Positions 33,393-45,255 are shown, counted from the stretch's first letter. The stretch is DNA of 64,000 nt from Straminergon stramineum (GCA_963920665.1 OY987263.1:37374547-37438546); one strand, 5' to 3'. Notes: generated by a model from the sequence alone, not told the origin. A program made the numbers and translations.

Positions 33393-33876
33393 TCCTCTCA
33401 CCCCGACCTCCAATACCCCTTAGTGTGGATCTTGACTCCCTAGTAAGCCCCAGTGGCAGACCCCAACTTCCGCAAAGCCTCGGTAACAGACCTTGACTCT
33501 CCAGTACCTATGTCTAGACTGTTGGTGCCCTGCCCCGCCCGATGCTCGGATTTGGTCTTCCGGATATGAAGGTCTTGGGGGGCTAGTTGCTAGGCTAGTT
33601 TGACTAGTTGTTGGTTTTTTGCAAATGCTAGGGGGGTTTAGGGCATGCCATCCCCATAGGCTGCAAGTGTAAACCAGACTTGTGGATGGCCACCCTCACT
33701 TGGTTTTTCTCTAATTGCCTTCTACCTTCAACTTTGACTTCTACTTCTACTCTTTTGGGGCCTAAACCTTGGTTTGTTCCCAACGCGTTTTGGGAACTAA
33801 ACCTCATGGGGAGAGGGGCCATGTGATCTCACGTTTTTTTGATGAGGTGGTTTTAATGCACTGCTCATACTTCCTA

Positions 33877-34030
33877 CCTTAGGGGGGTTTAAAGCTTCGC
33901 CGTCATTTCCCCTCTTAACACACTACTAGGACTTTTTACCCCTAAGGGGTTCAAAGCTTCGTCGTCGTCCTTCTCCCTTTTAACACACTACTAAGACTTT
34001 TTATCCCTAGGGGGTTCAAAGCTTCGCCAT
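33877..34030. repeat. 63-base direct repeat, about 2.5 copies
   Basis: The unit begins CC(T)TA(A)GGGG(G)TT(T/C)AAAGCTTCG and contains CTTTTAACACACTACTA(G/A)GAC. Starts are near 33877, 33940 and 34003. Confidence 0.8.
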
Positions 34031-35879
34031 CTCTCCACTATTCTACCTACCACAAGAACTCCTCTACCCTATGGATTTACAACTTCGCCGTATGGGCAAG
34101 ATCCACTACCCTTACACCCTTGAGCCTCTCAACCAAGAAATAACACGTCACGGTTAGGGACAATGACAAATGAAAAGGAAAGAACCTTAGACACTTAAGG
34201 GTTGACAACACGGATTAGTGACATCAATAACTTGAACTAAAGGCCCCCCAAAGCGACATCACCAGTCATATGGGGGGGTTGCTCTAGGATTAGTACACGA
34301 CAAAATAAGGAGAGTGACCAAAAGGGTCTTTCAAAGGTAAGCATCGTTATTCTAGTAACTTAGTAAGTTAATAAAGACTTCCAAGCTCAAGTTTGGAAGA
34401 GTTAGTACCACGCTCAATTAAAAGGAAAGGCAAGGGACCCACAAAAGACCTTGCAAGCTTCAAAAACAACAACAATGGCAAAAAGTACCCAAAAAACACC
34501 ATTGCAAGGTTTGTGGTTAAAATGCCACAATTCCAATATCAATTGGACCCAACGGAACCAATTACACAAAAAGGGGGTTGTGAGAGAGGAGGAGGGGTGC
34601 CCTTTTATACTCTTGTCTGGGCACCCACCCCTCCTCGTTCATCTAAGTTAACCTTATCTTCTTGGATTTTCATCCAAAACTTAAGGTTTTCATCCTATGC
34701 TAGCCTACTAAGATAACTTTTGGAGATTAATTCCGAATCGTAAAAAGATTTCTCTAATGGCTTCAAAAGGCCATTTCAGTCAAAGAAAATCCCCATCCCC
34801 TTTTCTATCTTCAAAATCACAATGAAAACTAGTGCCAACTTAATGCCCCAAATCGGGAAAAATCCCAACTTTGGGGGGGTGACTTTTCTAGCAAAAGTAA
34901 TGAGTCTAGGCTCCTAAGTAGATACGCGGTATTGAAAAAAGACCTATCTTGCACTCCATTCTACTTTCGTATGCTCGTGCTCCGCCGGTCAAACCCACCA
35001 TGGACTTAGATTTCCGTTAATTGTCGGGGAATTTTGCACGTTTGGGTACTTCTGATTATCGAAATGTTGTGAAACTTGTCAAGGAAGCTTATTAACATAA
35101 ATGAAGCTATGCTAATTTTTAGTGGGATTTTATTGCCACCTAGGGAATTTCTAGGAATTTCTCATTTCAAGTTTGGGTAGTTAACTATCCGGAAAGACAT
35201 CTTTTGACTATTAGAAAATTCTGAAATTTTTTGAGGAACCTCCCATGGAATCCCACAACACATGTGTAGAATCATATTTTTACTCTACACATCGACTTAG
35301 GGGGGAAAATTTCCACCCCCTCGTTTTAATTATCGGTGGCCGAGGAATCTTCCACACTGGGGGGAATCTTGGCAAACCGACTTCGTTGTTGGTTCACATG
35401 CATGGATTTAACCCCAAACCACCTTCATTGGACCTTAGATTCCTTCATGGTTCTGTCTTGGTATTTTTGACATCTACAAGCCAACAATTGGGGGTTCTAC
35501 TATTTCGTTGGTGGAATGGGGAAACTAGAACCTATCTTCGGGAATTGATTCCTATACCTCACCAAGGTTCCCTTGACCAAATCTAGCTTAGAGATGTCCG
35601 TCCCACATGGGATTTTGAGCCCAATATGCCCATCACTCATAATTGGCCAAATTGCCACGATTAGGTGGGTTCTAACCTATTTACAACTTGTGGTTGGGTC
35701 ATTCTAGCTATAATATTTTCAACCTAGACCAAATACTATATTGGAATGTGACATTCCTATTTTGGTTCTACACTCTTTTTAGGGTTTTTGTATAATAAAA
35801 TGCAATTAAAATGAAAAAATACGAAAAAAAGAAAGAGTGAGCCCCCGGTGATGAATTGGGGGCTCGCAATGTTGAATCA

Positions 35880-36660
35880 GAGGCAACTCCAACGACACAT
35901 TCTTGTGGTAAACCATCTTGTGATAAGTTGAATATGCCTTCAAAATTGGATGATTTGGAAAATTTAGATATTAGTGAATTTGTCCAAGATGCGTAAGAAT
36001 CGAATTCTAGAAGGTGGCCAAATTTGAAGAGAAGAATCATGGACATGTTGATACATCAAAGCAATCATTGGGGCAAAATCACGGTCAAGTGGAGGAAGGT
36101 TGCTTCTTTGTTGTATGTGGTGTGATAATTTTGAGCATTCACTAAGAGATTGTCCACATTTCAAGGAAGTATTCCATAATGACATCATGTTTTTCAAAGA
36201 TAAAAAGTTCATGCAAGAGAGATTGCATTGTCATTGGAGCCAAATTTTGAGAAAGGAGGCATGAAGGCATTAGAAGAGGAGACATCTAGGGTGCAAGAAA
36301 TCTCAAGTAGTGAAGTGTTAACTTATGGAGTTGGGCTTGTTTGTAATTGTGCGGGTTCAAGTGTTGGGCAACTAAGTCAAAAATGTGCATTGTGGTTGGA
36401 CGCTATGAAATTTGCCAACAACAAAGAATTTTTTAAGGATACTTTGCATCTTGCATCCGCCATACTACATGTTGGGATGATTCCATTAATAGCCTATCAA
36501 TTCATGCTTATATTGCAAGGAGTCATCATGATTTAAGCTCTAGTAGAAGAAAAAAGTAAAGAAGATGGAGTAGGTTAAGGTCTATCGAAGGAAATTATGA
36601 GAGTAGAGAAAGGAAAGCAACAATCATGTGAGGAGGCAATGAAAGATGCATCACACCTCT
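35880..36660 (+). pseudogene. Decayed retrotransposon gag, C-terminal part with CCHC zinc knuckle
   Basis: At 36112-36153 the frame reads CMWCDNFEHSLRDC, an exact C-x2-C-x4-H-x4-C zinc knuckle, followed by PHFKEVFHNDIMFFKDKKFM. After a frame change, 36228 onward reads LSLEPNFEKGGMKALEEE, then EVLTYGVG. The zinc knuckle, then a short 'FKDG'-like segment, then N-F-x-x-GGMK is the arrangement I recall for gag genes of a bryophyte-type LTR family. A further frame change is needed near 36480. Stops and shifts make it non-functional. It complements the N-terminal half at 31090-31808. Confidence 0.65.
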
Positions 36661-36895
36661 ACACATTGATACTTTAACTACTAGAAAATGGCATCCAAAT
36701 CAATAGAAAAACTAATGTTTTTTAGTTGATTTGGCACATCTTAACCAAATGGTTATATTGTTTTTGTTGATTTGAATAGTAAATAATCAAATTAACAAAA
36801 ATTTGTGGAATCTTTTTGGAATCTTGTGGAATCTTGTGGAAAATTGGAATACAAAATTAAAATTTTATTAACATTTTGTAGAATTTTGTTTGATC

Positions 36896-37410
36896 TTAAC
36901 CTGTAAAGGATTAAACTATGTTCTTTGGCAACATAATGATTTGGGGCAACTCACTTACAATGAAGTTTATAGTTTTTTTCTTCAAAATTTTCACACAACA
37001 TGTGCCCAAGGAGTAGCTTTAAGGTGCAACAATTTTCATCACTTTTGACTTCATGGTTAAAAAGATATTGCATCATATGTAATTTTCATTGATCTTTGGG
37101 CAACTCAAAAAATTCTTAAGAAATCACTTTTTCAAGAAATAAAAATTGGAAATTAGTCTTTTAGATTTATATATGCAGGTAAAGCTTTCAATCATTCCAT
37201 TTTAATTAATGAGATGAAAGTTATGAGGAGTTTTAGTTTGCGGGTAGTTAGTTATGGAATCTCCACTCTAAAATTAAACTTCAAAGTCTTTTATTTAACT
37301 CAATTTTCAATATTTTTTGAAAAAAATAAAAGTATAGGATGTAGATTGTTCATTATGACATTACAACCACTCGGACCAGTATTTTTTAATTCTATAACTA
37401 AATTCTGAAT
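36896..37410 (+). mobile_element. Family A fragment inside the CACTA-like element
   Basis: Starts TTAA-CCTGTAAAGGATTAAAC and follows the 15.4-kb copy (CTTTGGCAACATAATGATTT, 'acacaacatgtgcccaaggagtagct', 'tttaactcaattttcaatattttttg') until about 37410. The 3' terminus is missing. Confidence 0.7.
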
Positions 37411-37952
37411 TTTCTTTGTATTCAAGTTTTCAATTTTGAAGTAATGAAATTTGAACAATTCAAAATTCAAATTGAATTGTTTAATATAACTATTCAAATA
37501 TGAAATATTGAATTCCTATAATTCTTATATATGTTGAGACCTTCCCACAAGTGCATCTAAATATTCGAATTCAGAAGTAGGCTAAAATCTTTATATATAT
37601 TTATTTTTTCAATGAATTCAATCATACGATTTAGCTTGTAATTAGCTTTATATATATATATCCTTCCAAAATTATAAGATAAGAAACCTCCTCATTTGTA
37701 AAATCATGATGCAGGCTCAGATTTCAAAAAATAGTATTAACCCTTTCAAATGGTTAGATTTCATCTTTCAAACTATTTATCTCGAAAGAAAATTACTTTT
37801 TTGTTCATTTAACTTACAAGAATTTCAAATAAATTTTTATCATTCAGTTTACATTCCAATCACCTAAATGTTAAAGTAAATCATCATGGTTGAAATTATA
37901 GGATTTCTTTTTAACTTTAATCATTGACAATTCAGTGTTCATTAAAATCAGT

Positions 37953-38295
37953 GAAACTTTGGTGGCCATTTTGGCATAGTAAAACACCTTTTTCAAAACA
38001 TTTTGAACTAAGAGAAGTTGCAAAATGAAGTTAACTTTCACCTCCAAAAATCTTTTAGCAATTTTGAGTTTTCAATTAAAAGTTATGAACAAAGTTCAAA
38101 GAGGGGTTGGAATGAATATTTTTTTGGACATTTCAAACACCCTCTCTAAATTTTGTCCATAACTTTTGATGGAAGACTCAAAATTGCTAAAAGATTTTTG
38201 GAGGTGAAAGTTAACTTCATTTTCCAACTTTTATAAGTTCAAAGTTTTTTGAAAAAAGGTGTTTTACTATGCCAAAACGGCCACCAAAATCCTCT
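37953..38295. mobile_element. Long-armed foldback element, family H copy 2
   Basis: The left arm GGTGGCCATTTTGGCATAGT...AAAGTTATGAACAAAGTTCA pairs with the right arm ending ACTATGCCAAAACGGCCACC. The arms are about 140 bases and nearly perfect in their inner part ('ctccaaaaatcttttagcaattttgag' against 'ctcaaaattgctaaaagatttttggag'). The transcript would be a long double-stranded hairpin. Confidence 0.8.
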
Positions 38296-38394
38296 GAGTT
38301 TACAACCAAAGAAAAAATAATTAAAAACTAGCTAAATACATTTTCTTCCCAACTTTACCAAATACCTTCATGCATGGTGCAATGGATAAAACCC

Positions 38395-38712
38395 TTGGAC
38401 CTCATCCAAGAGGTCATTAGGAAAATTCTGAGCTCTAAACAAGGCTATAAGTATTAGATTTTTGGCAACCCCACAATGCAAGTATAGAAAAAATAAAAAA
38501 TAAAATTGTTTTTTGGGAAAATAAATATTAAATAAATAAATAAAAATTTAAAAAACAGTCAATCTGATGTGGCACTAGTAGTGCCACGTTAAATTCCAAA
38601 ATTTTAAAAATAAAGAATAAAAAATAATTTTTTTTCCATAATTGCACTATAGGGGTGAAGAATTTGTAGCCTTGTTTAGAGCTCAGAATTTTCCTAATGT
38701 GAAGGTTCAAAT
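38395..38712. repeat. Foldback with outer and central palindromes
   Basis: Outer arms AGGAAAATTCTGAGCTCTAA...CAAGGCTA (from 38417) and the inverted TAGCCTTGTTTAGAGCTCAG...TTTTCCT (to about 38695). At the centre GTGGCACTAGTAGTGCCAC (38570-38588) is a perfect palindrome. Confidence 0.75.
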
Positions 38713-39078
38713 TCTCATGGGTGCCTACCCACCCATAAAGTTTCTCGTATGATATGATGCCTAGGTGGCCTTCTCATGTGGTGGGTTGCAACATGTTTCC
38801 TTCAAATTGGCTATTGATTAAATTTTTTTATTTTTTATTTTTTAATAGTTGTCCAAATCAATAGAAAAGTTTTTTTATTTTGACACTTTTTTGTTGAAAT
38901 TAACAACAAAAGTAACATTTTTTTGTTGTTGAACAACACCAAAGTGTCAATAAGAGCATTCACATTGACACTTTTTGGTTAAACAATGTCTGAATCAACA
39001 CATCCAAATTAACAAAAAAAATCAACACTTTTCTATTAAACTTTTGTTGATTTGGACATGATTTTTCTAGTGGTGTTT

Positions 39079-42003
39079 AATTGTCTTGGAGTTTGAGGGA
39101 AGAATGATCAAGGATTCATATCTTTTGGTGAGTTTTTTTTAAGATTGGATATGAGTATGTATTGAATTTGGAAAGCTATCATTTTCTTAGTTTGGAATTA
39201 ATATGAAAAAGTTATGGGCTAAGAAGATAAAGTAGTGAGAAGTTGTGTATGATTTGAAGAAAGATAATTTTGACCAACTATAAAAGTCAGATAGTATCAT
39301 ATTTTGAGTTGAAAATTTGAAGGTTTGTAGATAATTGTTTTAGCTTTCTAGAAAGTCTTTACACTCTTTGCTTGGAGTTAGAGAGTGAAAGTAATGAACT
39401 TGGAGGTAGAATAGTGAAGAAACTTTGAATGGCTATGGAAGGCGGACAATATGATACTTTTGTTTGAAATTTGGAAAAGTTATAGAATTTTATATTAGGT
39501 TTTTGAAAAGCTATCTCAATCTTCATTTGGAGTTTTGAAGCAAAATCGACACTCAACCAAGTATTGAATACTTCCTCCAAGGACTTTGGAGATTCATACT
39601 CAACTTCTACTACCCCCAATGAACTTTTTGGTGTTTTATTTGACTTGTATACACTATATGAGAATGACTTGAAGTATTTTATGGATTAGTTTATCACTTC
39701 ATCATGGGATCCTTCATATCCTAGGTTAATTCTCTATGCAACTAGAAACCCAATGTTTTCCTAAGACAATTCTTCTCTATCTGACATTGTGGTTTTTGAA
39801 GGTGCAATTGTGCCATGTCATCATTTATTTAATCTCCATTTTTTTCATGGAACTCCCCATTTAATACATAGTTTGTGAGTGTAGTTCATGAGTTATGAAG
39901 CTTCAAAATGTTGATATCATGCATAGAATTTTGAATGACTTGTTGCTATTATTCCACATGGTTCAAGAATGTTGTGCAATTCAATTATTTTTGGGTGCTT
40001 CATAGAATCCACATTAAAAAAGAGAGTGCCTAAATTTATTCCATGTTTTAGAGTGCTGATTCAATTGTGAATTTTTGATAGTCATGGTTGAAATCTTCAT
40101 GTGACCTACAATAATCATGTCCAAAGATGTTGAAAGCAACTTTGCAGCTTCCAATGCCAATCCTCATCATTTCATCCCATTTTTCTAATCCCCATTTTAT
40201 TGAATTGCTTATAGTGCACAAGATGCTAGGACTCACATGGAAGGAGGTGAATTATCACTACTAGAAAATGATGTCCAAATTAACATAAAAAATGACAATT
40301 TTTTGTTGAAGTGGGTATTGTATCAATTGTTTCAACAATTTTTTGTTGATTTGGCATAAGTTAATAAAATGTTTATAATTCTTTTGTTGATTTGGATAGT
40401 ACAAAGACCAAATCAACAAAAAAAAATCAACACTTCTTTGTTCACTTTCACTTACAAGAGTTTTAAATTAATTTTTGTCATTTAAGGACACACAGTTTAT
40501 AGTGACTTTTTAATCAAATTTTGTTAGGGTGAATTAATCTAAGTCCAATTCACACTTTCCAAGCAATGGAAACTTTGTTTGTAATATCCTTGTTGTACCA
40601 AAAAAAACCCCCAAAGGAATTGTCATTTTTATATAGTATAGTAGTAAGGATTCATTCTTAGGGAATTTTGTGATGGAATAGGAACAATTAATTCAATCAT
40701 ACAATCAATTTTTTAAAAAAAACTTTCAACAAAAATCCAATCATTGGATTTTAAGCAATTTATAAAGATATTGGAGGACAAGACAAATTATTAAAAGACA
40801 AATTTATATTTCAAAGAGTTTGCCAATTTACATCAAAGGTCCAAAAATAATATTTATAACATAAAAAGAATTCCAAGAAACCAAAAGAGACAAAATGACA
40901 CATTGTCAAGACTATAAGCTACTCCAAAAGACAAGTGGATATTCAAACCTCAACCAGTATAAAGACAATTTGCTTCTTTTCATATATATATATAAATTGA
41001 AGCATTTTAAATCCTCTTGTTACAACAAGTAGCCTACCTTCGATTCTTCCTAGAATGTAAATTTAGTTTATCAATTAACCCCTTTTTATACTTCATATGC
41101 CAAATTGTCAAAATTTTGAAATTTCATACACTCACAATCCTAATCAAACTGAAATCACTTTAAATTCTTAATTCCTTAAACTATAAGATTTTGGTTAATT
41201 AAATCAAATATCTAGTGGTAAATGAAAAGATAAATGCAAACTAAAAATAAATCTAACCTAATTAGTAGAATGTAATTTGCCCTTTCCAAAATGGTAAAGC
41301 AAATTAAATTCTAACCTTCCTAGTGAAAGAAATGAAAGGATGAAGTTTTAACCTCTAAACTATCATGAGAACTTCATTCATCAAATTTAAATAGAAAATC
41401 AATTCAAAACTAATCCAAATTTTCAGGTTTATTTTTAATTAATTTAATTAATTAATTTCAAAATTAAATCTAATTTTGACCAATATTAACCCATAACTAC
41501 CTAACCAACCATATATGGTTGAACTGAAATTTTAAGTTCATATTAGGATAGGTAGATAAATTCTTAAGACTTGTTTAAAATTTTTTATGGGTAGTTTCAA
41601 AAATTAACTATTGAAATTTTTTATTTTTCACTAGAAAAGGAAAATGCTTGATTTTTGAGAGTTCCTCAAGGCATATATGTATCTTAGTGTAAGAGTAAAG
41701 CTTGCAAATTTTACTTGATTTCTTGGCTTTGAGCAAAGCTTGCCAATTACACTTAATTTGAGATCTAAAAAATTGGACTTATCCATTTGCCTTGGATTGG
41801 TTCCTATGGAAAGAATAAAGTGTTTTCATGATTTTCAACTTTGAAAATTTAAACATGAAAATATGGATGTAGAGTTACGTCCATGCTCTTTTTTCATAGT
41901 CAAAACACACTTGGAAAAGCTTAGGCACTTAAGTGCTAAAGAATTTCATCCTAAATTGGGCCAAAATTCATCCAAACTTATTTGTTTTAAAAATAAAATA
42001 CTT
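39079..42003. other. AT-rich spacer with one CACTA-like end
   Basis: CACTACTAGAAAATGATGTCC at 40256 is a left end of the same CACTA-like family as the 36.7-39.1-kb element, but no partner with a matching 3-bp flank was found. No gene is supported. Minus-strand frames (39359-39619, 40048-40236) lack motifs. Confidence 0.4.
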
Positions 42004-42583
42004 TTAACCCCTAAAGGACCAAATGACTATCAAACGTACGCAAGTATTCTCGAGTAGGTTTGTATGAAGTCATTTTCAAATGGATGTTCTTCAAATTTTG
42101 ACACAAGGTGTGAACATGTATCCCCTCAGTGAGAATATGATTTTTTTTCTGATCAGGTGCCCAAATCAAAAGTTATGCTACCCTCAACTTTTCTGGTAGC
42201 TCTAGTAGCATATGCAAAACACCTCCTCTACTTCTGAAATTTGGCAGGTTTGTAATTTACATGATATAATATGCAAATGTAAAAAAAAAATAACCATATG
42301 TAGTGTAAAAATCTCATTCTAGGAACAATTAAAGGCTGATGGCCTTGTCGAGCAAGGTCGAAAAAAACCTTTTTCTCCTAACTTCAAACGTTATAATCTT
42401 TCAATCCATATGGTCAAAGTTTCTGAAATTTTTTACACACATTCCCATAGTAGTCTAGTACAAATTTGTATGGTTGAATTTTGGAAAAAAAAACTTTTTT
42501 TTTCATTTTTTTCTCACTGCCCTAAAAAGTGGCAATTTTTCACAAGTTGTTTCTAAAATGTGCCTCAATCCTTTAGGGGTTAA
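42004..42583 (+). mobile_element. Clean TTAA-flanked element, family A2 (572 bases)
   Basis: TTAA at 42004-42007 and 42580-42583. The interior begins CCCCTAAAGGACCAAATGAC and ends TGCCTCAATCCTTTAGGGG. The first 11 bases of each end are exactly complementary. This is the best-preserved copy in the window. No open frame over 60 codons covers it. Confidence 0.82.
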
Positions 42584-44872
42584 AGTGTAAATGAATTATA
42601 GAATTTCCAAAAGTTGTCCTAATTGATTCCAATTTTGAAAATAATTTTTAATCTCTTTTTGAAGATTCTTTTTAAATCATCTTCTAACTAATCCTAATCT
42701 TAATCTTATTATTTTAAAATGATTAATTTTTTATTTTTAGGTTGCAAATTGAGAAAACAAGAAATCACCTTTCTAATAAGGTAACATACAAAATTAATGA
42801 ATTTCCGAAAATAATCAAACATTGTCTTTCTTTGCACAATGTGAAAATATCCAATTGAAAAGGGCCCATGCTAATGTGGCATGATGTCACATGTACCTCA
42901 TTTTACTTCAAAAGTCATTCATGATTTGTGTTTTGAATTGAAAAGACAACCCTTTATTTATATTAATATATACAGAGTGGTAGGAGGGAAAACAAACAAT
43001 GTGGGATAAGTGAATTGGTTCATAGTTTAAAAGAAGACCTTAGAATCCTAACCTGCCAATCTAAACCCTCAAATCCATGACCTAGGAAGAACTTGGATGG
43101 TAGTCATCCTCTTCTTTTTCATTGGAGGCACAATCCTACAAAAGTTGTGGTCCTAGGGGCTCATGGTCTTACGACATGTGCACTCAGCCAAGTCTAATGG
43201 TCCAAGTACAAGACTATATCAGGCCAAGTTGGCTAGGTCCGCTTCAATGGGCATGAAATAATGTCCTAACTAAACCACACTCTAATAAAATTGCATTGGT
43301 TTTAGCACCAAAATCTTAAAAAATCATAGCCCACCAACCACAATTAACCCCTAAATGTATTGGGAGCAGTTTTGAAGAAAACAGTCCCAAAATGGGTGTT
43401 TCTAGAATATGAAGAGTGGGGAATAAAGTATAAATTTTTGCTAATTTAAAACCATAAGATATTGAACTTGTCTTTACTATTTAGCTACCTAAAAGTTTTT
43501 ATATCTAAATTCCTTGAAATTAGTGAGATATGAGGGTTCAAAGTTGAAAATCCTTTTTTTTCACTATGAAAATTTTGGGCAGCTACATTTAGACTGTTGA
43601 GTTCTACATGTATAAAATTCAATTTGGATGGTTATTCCTTGGCTTAGGATTCTTTTATGAGTTAGGAACATGCTCTAAAAATTTAAAATCCATTGCACTC
43701 CTAGAATATAAATAAAACAACATGATTTTAGGACATAGATTTGACAAAAATAGTGTACACTAACACTTTTCCATCAATAAATTCCTCATTCAAATTAGTT
43801 CCAATCAAAAATCCAAATGGTGAAAACAATTATATGTATGTAATTTACCATAAGGAATCCTCCTTTTTAAAAGCTTTGAAAATCTCAGAATTTGGGACGA
43901 AAAATTAGGCCATAGTCTCTTGAGCATGCTTCAACATTTTGGCTAGCCTTTGAATGTTGGGTCATCATCTTGACACCATCTCATTTGGCTCTAACAAATT
44001 TTCAGAGTGTTGCCAACTTAGGGGGGAGGGTGATAGACGACTCGCCAATGGTAAAGAAGGGACAAGATGTATGTCAAGGCCCTTTTGTATTTCAATTGGA
44101 GAAGGCAACACATGGTCCTCCTATAGGACAAAAGTTGTTGGTTAGTGAGGAAGGCAACATTGCTGAAAGAGAACTTCATTTTCCCGTCATCTTAAAGCCC
44201 TACACTTTGTTCTGCCCCTCTTCATTGGGCAAGATTTAGAAATATCTACCTTAGTGTAAATGGATGTGGCCGTGTTGTCTTTCAAGCAAGCAAAAGTGTT
44301 TTTCTCCTAATAACTTTTTTTCCATGAATCACAACGTTTTGAAAATAATTGTGCTTTGAAGGTATTCCTTAGGCGAACATCCTCTAAAAATTTTGCTAAT
44401 AAATTCCTAAAATTCTTCAAGTGGTGGCTTGTCCCTGAAAGCTATGTTGTCAAAAAAGCATGTTTGGTCCTTTAGAAATTCATCATAAGGATGATTTCAA
44501 GGTACTCTTGGAGATACTTCAAGGAAACTCTACAATTAAAATATGGGTATAGTGATGGTTATGGGTGTAGCTACCTAGAACAAACAAATTGTTGAGTTGC
44601 AAAATAGAGGTGGACATGAAGATTACTAGCTAGGTTTTCCAAAGAGTGGCATCCACTACAATTTTTATAGTTGTTGTTTAGGAAAATAGAGTTTTTTCTT
44701 AGCCTTTACCATTTATCTACATCAACTTCATGGCCTTTGTTCCTTGTAAGCAATATCTCATCATGACATTAGATTCTTCAACAACATTACTAGATTTAGG
44801 AGTGCCCCTATGAGACTCCTAATTAGAGGACATAATCTTTCTTTTTAAAGAATCAGTTTCTTTCATAGTAAC
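42584..44872. other. Spacer with a single TTAA-type end
   Basis: TTAA-CCCCTAAATGTATTGGG at 43344 looks like another element start without a matching end nearby. A slightly richer patch at 43954-44239 with an 89-codon frame has no recognisable domain. Confidence 0.4.
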
Positions 44873-45255
44873 TTAATGATCAACCCAATGTGGAAAATCA
44901 CAAACCAAAATCCTATAGTTCTCCCAAGAGAAGTCCAAATACTTCAAGTGTTTCAATCTATACAAATTCTTTGCTTGAATAATGATTTCAATAGGACTTG
45001 TGTCCATTGACTTCAACCTCTTAATTTCTAAGTGGACTTTAATGAACTTTCTAACATCATGATTTATCTGGCCCCATTTAGTTTCGAATAAATGTAAAGG
45101 CCTCTCATTACAAGGTTTGTTTGCATTAAAATGTGCTCAAATACACTACCAAAAGAAATCATTTTTCTATCGGTTACCTTAAATTAGGTCATGCCTTACA
45201 ACAAGCATACTCCATGTAAGTTATTGTTCCTCCTTTGTTACAAAATTCCTCATTT
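44873..45255 (-). pseudogene. Decayed Myb/SANT-like gene of the transposon-associated type
   Basis: The minus-strand frame reads FVTKEEQ...LTWSMLVVRHDL..GN, then (with stops) FFW..I.AHFNANKP, then ERPLHLFETKWGQINHDVRK, KRLKSMDTSPIEIIIQAKNL and RLKHLKYLDFSWENYRILVC, ending DFPHWVDH-stop at 44873. It matches the plant Myb/SANT plus NAM-C-like family often annotated as 'glutathione transferase T3-like', related to the Myb-like protein of PIF/Harbinger transposons (trihelix start, RSLQxKWxxIxxDVxKF core, KHxKxFxFxHCW end). Four or more stops in the first half mean it is dead. No PIF transposase was seen nearby. Confidence 0.65.

Larger units (their letters stand above)
31809..35879. mobile_element. 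About 4 kb of foreign DNA separating the two gag halves
   Basis: The base composition is richer than the flanks. No polymerase, integrase or transposase motif was seen in any frame. It contains a 27-base tandem array (33231-33392) and a 63-base repeat (33877-34030). Its last ~525 bases (35350-35875) are a second copy of the repeat at 51395-53235. Both borders are approximate, and no target duplication was found. A non-autonomous LTR element or a composite of nested insertions would fit. Confidence 0.5.
36676..39075. mobile_element. CACTA-like element, 2.4 kb, target duplication TTT
   Basis: The left end is AACTACTAGAAAATGGCATC and the right end, inverted, is CACCACTAGAAAAATCATGT. Both continue into CCAAATCAA..GAAAA repeats (sub-terminal repeats are usual in CACTA elements). 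TTT flanks both sides (36673-36675, 39076-39078). No transposase is present. The body is a composite holding a family A fragment, a family H foldback and another foldback. Confidence 0.6.

Noticed and set aside
33053..33496. Repetitive frames on both strands (SRGERGKGL and SPLDSPFPL types)
   Set aside because: They arise only because the 27-base tandem repeat has a period divisible by three. Both strands are open, and there is no start context or non-repetitive coding flank.
31809..35773. Solo LTR from TGAGTACCAAATT to TTTTGGTTCTACA around the 4-kb insert
   Set aside because: The flanks give no 5-bp duplication, and similarity to the 53-kb copy continues past the supposed right end.
38380..38430. 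tRNA-like anticodon stem-loop (CTTGGACCTCATCCAAG)
   Set aside because: No acceptor stem or T-arm with GGTTCRA at the right spacing. The sequence belongs to a foldback repeat, though a distant tRNA-derived origin cannot be excluded.
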